64,000 nt of DNA, from the NCBI RefSeq assembly GCF_002002735.1, contig NZ_MUNY01000061.1:62001-126000 (forward strand), read 5' to 3'. Positions 43,246 through 52,128 of this stretch are shown here, one piece after another (position 1 is the first letter of the stretch; each line of letters begins with the position of its first letter). Source of the stretch: Algoriphagus sp. A40. Lineage in GTDB: Bacteria > Bacteroidota > Bacteroidia > Cytophagales > Cyclobacteriaceae. The notes under the pieces are model-generated. The model worked only from the letters and a program-made list of their open reading frames with translations. It was not told the origin of the DNA and ran no database searches. The position numbers and the translations under genes are program-made.

Positions 43246-44166
43246 TCAATAACCTTTCTGGCGGTTTACGATATTCAAAAGCGGCTGGTTGGATTTCAGT
43301 CTCCTGAAGTTATCAATAATCTGAGGAGCTGCTGCTTGGGGATTGGTAACACTTGCAATATGCGGAGTTAGCTGAATCCTTTTTTCCTCCCAAAACGGAT
43401 GACTTTCGGGCAAAGGCTCCTTTCGATAGACATCCAAAAGCGCACCTGAGAGATAGCCTTTGTCAAGTGCCGGAATCAAATCTTCTTCCACCAAATGCTT
43501 TCCTCTGGCGACATTGATCAGGAAAGTGCCCGGTTTGCATTTTTGAAACAGGTCCAAATTCAGGATATTTTCCGTGTCAGGAGTCAAAGGAAGCAGACAA
43601 ATCAGGACATTGATTTCATTAAGAAAATCCTGGAGTCGGTCCTTGGAAAAATAAGGATAGGGAAAGTCTTTTTTCTCCGTAAAGCCAAATCCAAATACAG
43701 GAAATCCAATGTAATTCAATTTGTCCAACACATCTCCGCCCAAAGCTCCCACTCCCATCACCCCGATTTTCACTGGGATTTCAGGATGGGTCATATCCCA
43801 GACTTTGCGCTTTTGATCATTTTGGTACCGGGTGATCTGCCGGTGAAAATTCAAGACGCCCATGACTACATAATTGGTCATGGACCAAGTCAGCTTCTCA
43901 TCCACAATCCGTACAATCGGCAAAGATTCCGGTACCGCGGGATCGCTTAAAATATGGTCCACGCCTGCCCCCAAGGAACTGATCAGTTTTAGATTGGGCA
44001 GCGTGCTCAGAAATCCAGGAGGGTGCTGCCAAAGTAAGGCCATCTCTACATCCTGTGGCCTCTTGATATCAGGGTAAACCTGGATATCGATATCAGGCTG
44101 ATGAAAAGTCAATGCATCAATCCAGACTTTTGGATTCCGTCCGGGGCTAATAATAGCTAAGCTCAT
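43246..44166 (-). CDS. D-2-hydroxyacid dehydrogenase (glyoxylate/hydroxypyruvate reductase A-like)
   Basis: A 306-residue NAD(P)H enzyme that reduces glyoxylate or hydroxypyruvate, or oxidises D-2-hydroxyacids. The Rossmann loop GVMGVGALGGDVLDKL, the substrate Arg in NVARGKHLVEEDLI, the Glu in DVYRKEPLP and the catalytic His in TPHIAS are all in place. The longer frame from 44226 has an unlikely Cys-rich extension, so the Met at 44166 with MSLAIISPGRN is chosen. Operon head for the stress protein gene. GhrA similarity is by motif order; substrate is inferred. Confidence 0.88.
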   Translation of the reverse strand: MSLAIISPGRNPKVWIDALTFHQPDIDIQVYPDIKRPQDVEMALLWQHPPGFLSTLPNLKLISSLGAGVDHILSDPAVPESLPIVRIVDEKLTWSMTNYVVMGVLNFHRQITRYQNDQKRKVWDMTHPEIPVKIGVMGVGALGGDVLDKLNYIGFPVFGFGFTEKKDFPYPYFSKDRLQDFLNEINVLICLLPLTPDTENILNLDLFQKCKPGTFLINVARGKHLVEEDLIPALDKGYLSGALLDVYRKEPLPESHPFWEEKRIQLTPHIASVTNPQAAAPQIIDNFRRLKSNQPLLNIVNRQKGY

Positions 44167-44346
44167 TTTTGGTGTTTTTGAGTTGCATAGTAAAATTACC
44201 AAGTTCGAAAGCCCTTCAAAGGCCATTAATCAAAAAAGCGCTTGGGTTTTGTGAAAAAGAAAAAAGAAAACCGTGAAATTGCACGGGGAAATTAAACCTT
44301 CCTACGAATTTTTAGATTGACAGTTAAACTTAACCCAATTAGAAAA

Positions 44347-45195
44347 ATGTCCCACAAATTTACTTTCGCCTTCCTAACCTTGCTCCTGGCTAGTTTTGTA
44401 AGCTTTGCCCAACAAATCCAAATGCCTCAGGCAAGTCCGAGCTCAAAAATCTCCCAACAGGTGGGATTATCAGTTGTCACAGTAGATTACAGTCGACCAA
44501 GTACCAAAGGCCGGAAGATTTTCGGCGAATTGGTTCCTTATGATGTTATTTGGAGAACTGGTGCCAATTCACCTACGGTCATTACTTTTTCCACCGAAGT
44601 GAGCATTGCAGGTCAGAAAGTACCCGCTGGATCCTATGCGCTCTATGCTATCCCAGGCAAAACTGAGTGGACAATTCTCCTGAGCAAAAACACCAAACTG
44701 TGGGGTGCTATTGGCTATAACCCGGCTGATGACCAAATGAGAATGAAGGTAAAACCTTCCAAAACGAGTAGTAAATATGAGACTTTTGAAATCACTTTCA
44801 ACAACCTCACCGACAACAGCGCCACAGTTGCACTGAAGTGGGAAAACACCAAAGCTGAATTCAAAATTGAAACCGAAGTGGATCCCATCGTGATGGCCGA
44901 TATCCAGAAGCAGGTAATTGATGCCAAAGCCACCGATCCCAACTTGCTGTTTCAGTCTGCCAACTACTATTTCACCACTGGCAAAGACTTAAATCAAGCC
45001 TATGAGTGGATTAAGCAATCCACCGACCAAGACCCAAAATATTGGACAGTCCATGTTAGGGCAAAAATCGAACTGGCTCTGGGCATGAAAACCGAAGCGC
45101 TCGACTCAGCAACCAAATCAAAAGCAATGGCAGAAAAGGAAAATAACCCTGACTATGTTGCCCTGAATGAAAGGCTGATTAAGTCGATAAAATAA
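44347..45195 (+). CDS. DUF2911 protein with C-terminal TPR
   Basis: A 282-residue exported protein. The signal peptide is MSHKFTFAFLTLLLASFVSFAQ (ends about residue 22). Residues about 25-165 form the DUF2911 domain (SRPSTKGRKIFG, VIWRTGANSPT, PAGSYALYAIPG, WTILLSKN), which is found in Bacteroidota and has no known function. The tail (about 190-282) has a TPR-like helical pair. The start is the ATG at 44347; a TTG ten codons upstream gives a less signal-like N-terminus. Monocistronic, with its own terminator. Confidence 0.88.
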   Translation: MSHKFTFAFLTLLLASFVSFAQQIQMPQASPSSKISQQVGLSVVTVDYSRPSTKGRKIFGELVPYDVIWRTGANSPTVITFSTEVSIAGQKVPAGSYALYAIPGKTEWTILLSKNTKLWGAIGYNPADDQMRMKVKPSKTSSKYETFEITFNNLTDNSATVALKWENTKAEFKIETEVDPIVMADIQKQVIDAKATDPNLLFQSANYYFTTGKDLNQAYEWIKQSTDQDPKYWTVHVRAKIELALGMKTEALDSATKSKAMAEKENNPDYVALNERLIKSIK

Positions 45196-45216
45196 AACCT
45201 GAATTCAATAAAAAAT

Positions 45217-45244
45217 CTCCGAACCTTCATTCGGAGGTTTTTTT
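45217..45244 (+). terminator. Intrinsic terminator of the DUF2911 gene
   Basis: CTCCGAA (45217-45223) pairs with TTCGGAG (45230-45236) and is followed by a seven-base T run. Confidence 0.85.
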
Positions 45245-45265
45245 GTATTCTATACTATCGGATTT

Positions 45266-46975
45266 TTAGATTTTCTTCCCAACAATTGGCTGCAAAATCG
45301 CTCCAAACAGCATCACAGCAATACAACCAACGGCATTGTACCAAAGGAATCCAATGTCCCAATGGAAGCCTAAAATCCCGATGCCATTCTTAAAATGGAT
45401 CAGCAAAATCAAAGCTTGTGAAAGCAAAGCGGCGATGAAAACAGCCCTCCCTTTGACAAATTTCATAAAAAAACCGACTATGAAAACCCCAAGAATTGTC
45501 CCGTAAAAGAGCGAACCGAGAAGATTTATGGCTTGGATCAGATTTTCAAAAAGTGATGCATAGGTTGCGAAAAGAATTGCCCCCAAACCCCAGAATGCAG
45601 TAAAGAATTTAGAGGACATGAGATAGTGATGGTCACTTGCGTCTTTTTTTATGGACCTTTTATACAAATCAATTGTACTGGTCGATCCCAAAGCATTCAG
45701 TTCTGAGGAAGATGAGGACATAGCCGCGCAGAAGATCACTGCAAACAATAAGCCCACAACTCCTTTCGGAAGGTAATCCATCACAAATCGCATGAAGATA
45801 TAATCGGTATCCCGGGTTTCAGCTGTCGGGTCATTTTTCAGAATAAGAGCCTTAGCTTCCTCCCTGATCAATCCCTGTTCGGCTTTTATTTCCTTTATCT
45901 GACTTTTCACCAAATCTGCTTTTTCCTCTTCTCCGGCATCAATAGCCGTCAGCATTTCCTCATAGGCCAGCTTTCCAGATTCAAAGCTTGCCTTATATTT
46001 TTGCTCCACGCCCTCATATTCCGAAGCATACTCGCTTTGGCGAAGCTTGTCAGTCTGGACCTGATTAAATATTACAGGAGGCTGGATGAATTGATAAAAA
46101 ACAAAAACCATCACCCCGATAAAGAGGATAACAAACTGCATTGGGATTTTCAAAAATCCGTTCATGATCAGACCCATTCGACTCTGGGTAAGCGTCTGCC
46201 CTGAAAGATATCTTCCCACCTGGCTTTGGTCAGAACCAAAATAGCTCAAAAACAGAAAAACTGCGGCGGTCATGCCAGACCAGACATTATACCGGTCTGC
46301 GAGATCAAATTCAAAACTCACGGCATTGAGTTTTTCCATTTTCCCGGCTACATGTAGCGCATCCTGAAAGGATATCGGAAGCAACTGGATCACAATAATC
46401 CCAGCCAAAATCATCCCTCCCATCATGACTGCCATTTGCTGCTTTTGGGTGATTGATACAGCTTCTGTCCCACCGGAAACAGTATAAAGAATCACCAAAA
46501 CCCCGATAAAAATATTGGTCCAAGTAAGGTTCCAACCCAACAAGGTGGACAGAATGATGGCAGGAGCATAAATGGTAATACCTGCCGCCAGACCTCGCTG
46601 AGTAATAAAAAGCAGGGCAGTTAAAGTCCTGGTTTTAAGATCAAATCGATTTTCCAGATACTCATACGCCGTGTAAACTTTCAATTTGTAATAGATCGGG
46701 ATGAAGCTTACAGAAATGATAATCATCGCCAGAGGAAGCCCAAAGTAAAATTGGATAAAGCGCATCCCGTCCTCGTAGGCTTGTCCCGGTGTACTCAGGA
46801 AAGTGATCGCTGAAGCTTGAGTTGCCATGATCGAAAGCCCGATTGTCCACCAGTTCATGGAGTTTTTACCACGGAGATAAGAATCAAGATTCTTTTTCCC
46901 CCGGGTCTTATAGATCCCATATATGGCAATGGAAATCAAGGTCCAAAAAAGGACTATCCAATCGAGAGTACTCAT
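45266..46975 (-). CDS. Sodium:solute symporter (SSS family)
   Basis: A 569-residue inner-membrane transporter of the sodium:solute symporter family with about 13 to 14 hydrophobic segments. The family phrases YLRGKNSMNWWTIGLSIMATQASAITFLSTPGQAYEDG (first helices) and AVIFCAAMSSSSSELNALGSTSTIDLY (sodium site region) are present. A cytoplasmic insert with many Glu/Lys between about 310 and 390 is unusually long. Its ATG overlaps the stop of a 34-residue membrane protein gene in ATGA. Related SSS proteins of Bacteroidota import sugars, sialic acid or inositol. Confidence 0.92.
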   Translation of the reverse strand: MSTLDWIVLFWTLISIAIYGIYKTRGKKNLDSYLRGKNSMNWWTIGLSIMATQASAITFLSTPGQAYEDGMRFIQFYFGLPLAMIIISVSFIPIYYKLKVYTAYEYLENRFDLKTRTLTALLFITQRGLAAGITIYAPAIILSTLLGWNLTWTNIFIGVLVILYTVSGGTEAVSITQKQQMAVMMGGMILAGIIVIQLLPISFQDALHVAGKMEKLNAVSFEFDLADRYNVWSGMTAAVFLFLSYFGSDQSQVGRYLSGQTLTQSRMGLIMNGFLKIPMQFVILFIGVMVFVFYQFIQPPVIFNQVQTDKLRQSEYASEYEGVEQKYKASFESGKLAYEEMLTAIDAGEEEKADLVKSQIKEIKAEQGLIREEAKALILKNDPTAETRDTDYIFMRFVMDYLPKGVVGLLFAVIFCAAMSSSSSELNALGSTSTIDLYKRSIKKDASDHHYLMSSKFFTAFWGLGAILFATYASLFENLIQAINLLGSLFYGTILGVFIVGFFMKFVKGRAVFIAALLSQALILLIHFKNGIGILGFHWDIGFLWYNAVGCIAVMLFGAILQPIVGKKI

Positions 46976-47076
46976 GCAAAAGCTATGGTTAACCAATAAA
47001 ACAAGGCGATCATCACCATCAAGCTAGCCATGAGTCCAAGATAGATTGCTTTCCAACGAATCGGTTTTTCCTCCAT
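46972..47076 (-). CDS. Symporter-coupled small membrane protein, 34 residues
   Basis: A short gene too small for ordinary ORF lists. The product MEEKPIRWKA.. has a charged six-residue start and one membrane helix (about 12-33) ending at the C-terminus. Its stop TGA and the ATG of the symporter share bases in ATGA, so translation is coupled, and the PIG-L gene stop lies four bases upstream. The position matches the small accessory proteins known beside SSS and other symporters. Role in assembly or stability of the transporter is inference. Confidence 0.72.
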   Translation of the reverse strand: MEEKPIRWKAIYLGLMASLMVMIALFYWLTIAFA

Positions 47077-47080
47077 TTCT

Positions 47081-49543
47081 TTATTGCTCGATCAGATTTA
47101 TGAATAATTTGATTGCCCCGGGGACGCCTGCCGGCAACTGCCGGAAGAATGAAATCCCGGTGTACACGAATGTTCCTTCCCCATAGTTTGCCACTATTAG
47201 TGAACCGGTACTGGATGGCTCATCCGGATCCTGCATAATTAAGGGAGTTTGGTAGGCTGAATCAATGGCTGTCGCAAAGTAAAGGCCCCGCTCCTGCACC
47301 CAGTCTTCCAGATCCTGTTCATCCATTTTATTTGGCCTTGCCAAAACAGGACTTGTCCAATCAGCCGTCACAGGAGAACCCTGCACAGCCACCCGGTCCC
47401 TTCCGATTGTGAATGGAAATGGCCCAAGTTGATTTGTCAAAAGAGGTGAACTGGTACTGTATTGAACGATAAGATTTCCACCAGACCGGACATAGCCCAT
47501 CAAGATCTGTTGGTTTGCAGCTAGGATTTCATTGGTATTGTAGGCTCGGATTCCTACCACAATTGCCTTAAACTGGCTCAAATAATCTAATGAATAATCC
47601 TCTGGACCGATCATTGTTACTTTGTATCCTAATGCCGAAAGCACTCCAGGCACATCGTCTCCCGCACCTGGTATGTACCCGATTTTTTCACCGGACACTT
47701 TCCAGTCTGCCTGAATCAGATTAAGTGACGCCGGGAAAAAGTAAGTCAGATTTGGAATATGTTTATAGGAAATTGTTTTGGTACTCTTATCATAGGATTT
47801 GCCATCTGGAGTAGTAAATCGGGCTGTCACTCTCTTTTTTCCACTTCCATTTGGTAAAAAAGCAACTTGGTAAACCCGCTTTTTCTGAATCATCACATCC
47901 TCAATGCTCAGTATTTTGAACTGGGTTTTATCCAAGCCTTCAAAATCAAGCTCTCCTTCCAAAAATTGGCTTTTAAAGCTTACAGAAACAGTTACAGTGG
48001 GATCAGCACCACCGATCAGGAAAACATTTTCTTTCGAAACCGCCAAGTCAACTTCAGGAACTATTACAAAGGGTTGCTTTACCTCCCCATCCACTTGATC
48101 ATTGAATTTATATTTCAATGGAACCGAAACGGAAAATTGCTGATCTGCGATCCCAAAAGTCAAACTGCCCGAGGGAGTTGAATCATTGAATGGTTTCCCG
48201 ATTTGGGCTTGGTCCCTCACATCATAGAGCGCACCGTCGATCGGATTTTCTAGCCAATAGGGTTGAGAATAGGAAGCGTCTTCAGGAATGGTAAAAACTA
48301 CCGGCAATGCCTGAGTTTTGTTATCATTCAATTCTTCATTTTTACCTTGGAAATCAACCTCATTCATTTTGAAGTTAATTCCAAGGATTGCAAGAGATGA
48401 TGGATTGTTAAAAACCAGTTCAGCCTTGATTTCCTCCCCGGGAAAACCCCATTCCTTTCGGACATTGAATTCAAATTCTAGTCCCAAGGCCTTAAAAATG
48501 GTTTGATCCAGTTTGGAGATTTTCTCGGTAACCCATGTTTCATTAGAATTTAATCCAAGCAAAGAAGACCTAAGTTTTAGCAAACCGGCCACATTTTTTT
48601 CAGGTTGGGTAAAATCAAAACCAGAAATCAACTGTGCAATTTGAGCTTTGATTTCCTTTCCTCCGGGGACGGCTTCCCAACGGTCAACCACTCCATCAAA
48701 GGCATTTTGGCTGTAATCTTCCCCACCTACCAATTGGATAAAATCCTTGGCATCTCCGATCCCCGCGGTGGCCCCAAAGCCCTGGGATTTGTGCATGGTT
48801 CGGCTATCTGCTGCAATTTGGTGATACGTTTCTCCTAAAAGTGGATCATACCCACCAACTTGGAAAATGTGGTATTTCTTTCCTTCCTCAGGTTTAAATT
48901 CTCCCTGAAAATTATAGGCATTGAAGAAAATCCGTTTGGGTTGCCAAGGTTTTACCCATTGCAATTGCTCTGGAAATGCAACTGATTTTCCGGCCAGTTC
49001 GAAGGCTTCTCCTGCCAAAATAGCCGAGGTCGTATGATGCCCATGGGTAACTCCCGGAATGGTATTGAAGCGTGTAATAATAATGTCTGGCTGGAATTTG
49101 CGGATAGCCCAAACCACATCGGCCAAAACCTTCTGCCTATCCCAGTTTTGAAGCGTCTCGTCAGGATTTTTGCTGTAGCCAAAATCCATCGCTCGGGTGA
49201 AAAATTGTCTTCCACCATCCGTTTCGCGGGCTTTGAGTAGTTCCTGTGTCCGAATCTGTCCTAATTCAATTCCCAGTTCTTTGCCAATAAGATTTTGCCC
49301 TCCATCGCCACGGGTCACGCTGAGGTATGCAACTTCGGCATGTTCTCCATTGACCAGATATGAGATCAGCCGCGTGTTTTCATCGTCAGGATGTGCAGCA
49401 ACATAAAGAACCCGCTTTGTCTCCTTCAATTGAAGAAGCTGATGATAAATCTGAGAGGAAGGAATGGACTGAGCTTGAGTGTGGTAGCTAAAAAATCCAA
49501 ATAAAACGTAAACAAACGTCTGAATCACCTTTGGTTTAAGCAT
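47081..49543 (-). CDS. PIG-L family deacetylase, large secreted form
   Basis: An 820-residue exported protein. After a signal peptide (about 1-25, ending THTQAQ-like) comes a PIG-L/LmbE zinc deacetylase domain with AHPDDE at 50-55 and the HGHH ligands at 167-170. The middle (about 370-500) is beta-rich, like NEW3-type domains, and the end (about 640-820) is a class I glutamine-amidotransferase-like fold (AIVVGIRAYNT, YVRSGGNLIVQYS, GEGTFVYTG). PIG-L enzymes remove acetyl from N-acetyl sugars. Coupled with the small protein and the symporter, it may release a sugar that is then imported; inference. Confidence 0.9.
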   Translation of the reverse strand: MLKPKVIQTFVYVLFGFFSYHTQAQSIPSSQIYHQLLQLKETKRVLYVAAHPDDENTRLISYLVNGEHAEVAYLSVTRGDGGQNLIGKELGIELGQIRTQELLKARETDGGRQFFTRAMDFGYSKNPDETLQNWDRQKVLADVVWAIRKFQPDIIITRFNTIPGVTHGHHTTSAILAGEAFELAGKSVAFPEQLQWVKPWQPKRIFFNAYNFQGEFKPEEGKKYHIFQVGGYDPLLGETYHQIAADSRTMHKSQGFGATAGIGDAKDFIQLVGGEDYSQNAFDGVVDRWEAVPGGKEIKAQIAQLISGFDFTQPEKNVAGLLKLRSSLLGLNSNETWVTEKISKLDQTIFKALGLEFEFNVRKEWGFPGEEIKAELVFNNPSSLAILGINFKMNEVDFQGKNEELNDNKTQALPVVFTIPEDASYSQPYWLENPIDGALYDVRDQAQIGKPFNDSTPSGSLTFGIADQQFSVSVPLKYKFNDQVDGEVKQPFVIVPEVDLAVSKENVFLIGGADPTVTVSVSFKSQFLEGELDFEGLDKTQFKILSIEDVMIQKKRVYQVAFLPNGSGKKRVTARFTTPDGKSYDKSTKTISYKHIPNLTYFFPASLNLIQADWKVSGEKIGYIPGAGDDVPGVLSALGYKVTMIGPEDYSLDYLSQFKAIVVGIRAYNTNEILAANQQILMGYVRSGGNLIVQYSTSSPLLTNQLGPFPFTIGRDRVAVQGSPVTADWTSPVLARPNKMDEQDLEDWVQERGLYFATAIDSAYQTPLIMQDPDEPSSTGSLIVANYGEGTFVYTGISFFRQLPAGVPGAIKLFINLIEQ

Positions 49544-49633
49544 AATGGGTTTTAATTGACGCAGTAAGCTATCTGAATCCTAAGCGAAATAAAAATATTT
49601 TGTGATCAATGGATAAAATTCCAATGGGCTAAC

Positions 49634-50752
49634 TCACCTTTTTCCCGAAATTGTATAACCAACAGTAAATTCGAAAAAGTCAGCTTTGGCCTTGTGGGCT
49701 TTGATTTGCATCCCTGCAAACATGTTGTTGTCAAACCGGTACCTCGCCCCTATCCTCTCATAAAACCAGGTCATTTCCTGGTTCAATTCGTTCCGGTATA
49801 AGTAAGCCCCAAAGGCAATCGGTACATACAGTCTATCTGTAAGTTGCCATTCCCAAGATCCAACAACCGCAAGGGAAGTTTGGTCTTTAAAAGAAAAATC
49901 TTCCTCTGGAAATCTGGCTTCCATACCCTGAGCCCAAAACAAGTCAAGTCCTAAACCAAAACGGTATTTGTATAAGGGTTCTAAAAGGTAATTGACTCCC
50001 AATCCACCCCTGAAATAGGCCGGATCACCAATTTCATAATTTTTCATTCCGGTATATAAGGTCAAATTCCAAAATGTCCGGAGTGATTTTTTTGGGATTT
50101 CGGGAGCAGCATCCGGAATTGATTTGATGTCTCCGAGTTTGATTTTCATTGCGAGGTTCAATGGGAAAAGATTTATTCCGGCATTTGGCTTTTTGGTAGC
50201 ACCATTCGAATAATGCTTCAATCCAAAACTTGCCTGAAGGTCGGTTCGCTCGGAAAACTTTATTGTGGAACTCAATCCCATGTTGATGTAGGCATTGATA
50301 TTTGAACCGATGTATTTATTGTCTGGATTGGACAGTGAATCGTAAGGATTTAAGTTGAAGCCCACTCCAAGTTGGAGAAAATATCCAAAACTAACCCTTC
50401 TGCTATTTCTTGCTACCGAAAATGGAATTTCCATAAAACCATAGACCGCTTGAGGGCGGCCGATTTCCTCATAGTTTTCTAAGGCAGAATTAAATCCAAA
50501 CCCCAATGTGGGATAACGGTATAAGTAATTGAATGGAGTATTGGAGATTTTACGCCAGCCGATTTTGAAATCGAGAGCCTTGTAATTCACGGCACCTTTC
50601 ACTTTGTCACCCCAGTCTGTTCCATTACTAAGCATTGGTCCAGTTTCATAGGAAAAATTGAGAGATTTTTGAAATCTGGGTTCCTGTGCAAAAACACCAG
50701 TCACTAAAAAAACAAAAGAGAGAAAAAATCCAACCTTAATCAGTTTAAACAT
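49634..50752 (-). CDS. Acyloxyacyl hydrolase / lipid A deacylase PagL-like protein
   Basis: A 372-residue outer-membrane protein. The signal peptide is at 1-22 (ends GVFAQ). The segment FGLKHYSNGATKKPNAGIN carries the PagL-type His-Ser pair (HYSNG), where PagL removes the 3-O acyl chain from lipid A. The product is about twice the length of classical PagL (about 150-190), with additional barrel strands before and after the motif. The longer frame from 50830 is rejected because a TACTTTTG element lies inside it. Deacylase activity is a family inference. Confidence 0.8.
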   Translation of the reverse strand: MFKLIKVGFFLSFVFLVTGVFAQEPRFQKSLNFSYETGPMLSNGTDWGDKVKGAVNYKALDFKIGWRKISNTPFNYLYRYPTLGFGFNSALENYEEIGRPQAVYGFMEIPFSVARNSRRVSFGYFLQLGVGFNLNPYDSLSNPDNKYIGSNINAYINMGLSSTIKFSERTDLQASFGLKHYSNGATKKPNAGINLFPLNLAMKIKLGDIKSIPDAAPEIPKKSLRTFWNLTLYTGMKNYEIGDPAYFRGGLGVNYLLEPLYKYRFGLGLDLFWAQGMEARFPEEDFSFKDQTSLAVVGSWEWQLTDRLYVPIAFGAYLYRNELNQEMTWFYERIGARYRFDNNMFAGMQIKAHKAKADFFEFTVGYTISGKR

Positions 50753-50781
50753 AATTTTTACAGCACAGGATTTGGGAAAGA

Positions 50782-50789
50782 CAAAAGTA
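50782..50789 (-). promoter_or_regulatory. TACTTTTG promoter element of the PagL-like gene
   Basis: Perfect TAnnTTTG on the minus strand, 30 bases before the ATG at 50752. A TTTG at the right distance is not seen. Confidence 0.45.
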
Positions 50790-50847
50790 TCTAAAAAACG
50801 AAAAGAAATAATAAACCCGGCCATTAGCAAAGGCCAAAAATTATTTG

Positions 50848-50879
50848 AAAAAAAATGGCCGACTTTTCAGCCGGCCATT
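50848..50879 (-). terminator. Intrinsic terminator of the gyrA-TPR unit
   Basis: AATGGCCG (50872-50879 on minus) pairs with 50854-50861 around a ten-base loop, then runs into eight Ts. Confidence 0.88.
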
Positions 50880-50893
50880 CTCTTGTGTTGGAA

Positions 50894-52102
50894 TTAATTT
50901 TCTTGCCAGTTTGGCCCAAGAAGCTCAACCAGCTTTTTGTTCAAAGCCTCAGCTTCTGCCGTATTTTTCAATCGGGTATGCACCTGGAACAGAATAATCA
51001 TGATGTCTGTGTTGTCCGGTTTGATTTCAATTGCTTTGGTGAAATAAGGAACAGACTGCTTGTAAAAATCATCCGCTTGCTTGCCCAAAGTCTGAGACTG
51101 CTTTTCCCATTCTGCATCAGAGAGAGAATTCAAATCATTTAGAATCTTTCTAGACATCTCCAGCAACAAGGCGCCTGTATAGTAATTACCCTCGAAGAAG
51201 TTTGGATCAATTTCCACAGATTTCTTGTAGTCAGCTAATCCACCTTCCAAATCACCTGCCTGCTCTTTCAGGTATCCTGATCTCAACAAAAGGCCGGTAT
51301 TATTTGGATCATTTGCAAGGGCATCTTTGATCTGAGCCATTGCTTCGTCCATTTTATTCAACTGAAGTAGAAGCTGAATTTCATATTCTGCCAAAACTTT
51401 ATCAGTCGGATATTCAGCTTTTGCTTTGGTTACAAGTTCAAATGCAGCTTCCGGATTTTTTTCCTCAGTACTTAAAATCTGAACCATGAAATAGTAAGCA
51501 TTCAACTTGTTGTATCCAGGTACGTCCAAAAGATATCCAAAGTGCCTTTTGGCCTCATCAAATTTACCAAGGTCATTGGCAAGGAAACCAGCGTTGTAAT
51601 GGATGGTGGTATCCTTCAAATCAATTTCGCCAGCCAAATTGAAGAATTCATACGCCATTTCAGCGTCGTCAACATTGAATCTTTCGATCCCTTTGTCAAA
51701 GGCAAGATTCTTCAGAGTGAAAATAGAATATGGTCTGAGATTATCCGGTACTCCCGGCATATCCTCAGCATAAACTTCCTCACCTACTCCAGCAGTCTTG
51801 TCACTTCCGGCCATTTCGAAAGTCTTATTGTAAGTTTCCAATGCACTGGCCCCAAGAGTCACAGTCTCCATGGTATTGGAAGAATCGGCCCCAAACATTT
51901 TGGTTTCAATTTGTGCTTTCAGGAGGAATGTTGCAGGGTCACCGCTTGTTTCAGGATTTGTTGCAGCAGCGGTAATTGCAGTTAGAGCGGCTTCATAATT
52001 TCCGGATTTGTATCCTTTTTCAGCTTCTTTAACTACTTTCTTTTGTCCAAAGGCCAAGGTTGTCGCACCAACCAGTACCATTGATAAGATTAGCTTTTTC
52101 AT
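50894..52102 (-). CDS. TPR-repeat periplasmic protein
   Basis: A 402-residue exported protein with a signal peptide (about 1-19, ending TTLAFGQ). The mature chain is TPR-like helices: AEKGYKSGNYEAALTAIT, NAGFLANDLGKFDEAKRHFG, AQIKDALANDPNNTGLLLRSGYLKEQAGDLEGGLADYKKSVEIDP and AIEIKPDNTDIMIILFQVHT. No catalytic domain was seen. It is 26 bases downstream of gyrA and has the terminator after it, so it is cotranscribed with gyrA, a pairing that I know in other Bacteroidota but whose reason is unknown. Confidence 0.87.
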   Translation of the reverse strand: MKKLILSMVLVGATTLAFGQKKVVKEAEKGYKSGNYEAALTAITAAATNPETSGDPATFLLKAQIETKMFGADSSNTMETVTLGASALETYNKTFEMAGSDKTAGVGEEVYAEDMPGVPDNLRPYSIFTLKNLAFDKGIERFNVDDAEMAYEFFNLAGEIDLKDTTIHYNAGFLANDLGKFDEAKRHFGYLLDVPGYNKLNAYYFMVQILSTEEKNPEAAFELVTKAKAEYPTDKVLAEYEIQLLLQLNKMDEAMAQIKDALANDPNNTGLLLRSGYLKEQAGDLEGGLADYKKSVEIDPNFFEGNYYTGALLLEMSRKILNDLNSLSDAEWEKQSQTLGKQADDFYKQSVPYFTKAIEIKPDNTDIMIILFQVHTRLKNTAEAEALNKKLVELLGPNWQEN

Positions 52103-52128
52103 TCGTGTTATTTTTCTTAATTGTTCGG

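Noticed and set aside
44317..44346. TTG start for the DUF2911 gene
   Set aside because: The ATG at 44347 leads directly into a normal signal peptide, while the TTG adds ten polar residues.
50818..50836. Small GGCC/GGCC hairpin beside the gyrA-TPR terminator
   Set aside because: Four-base stem with a weak tail; the strong hairpin at 50848-50879 explains termination.
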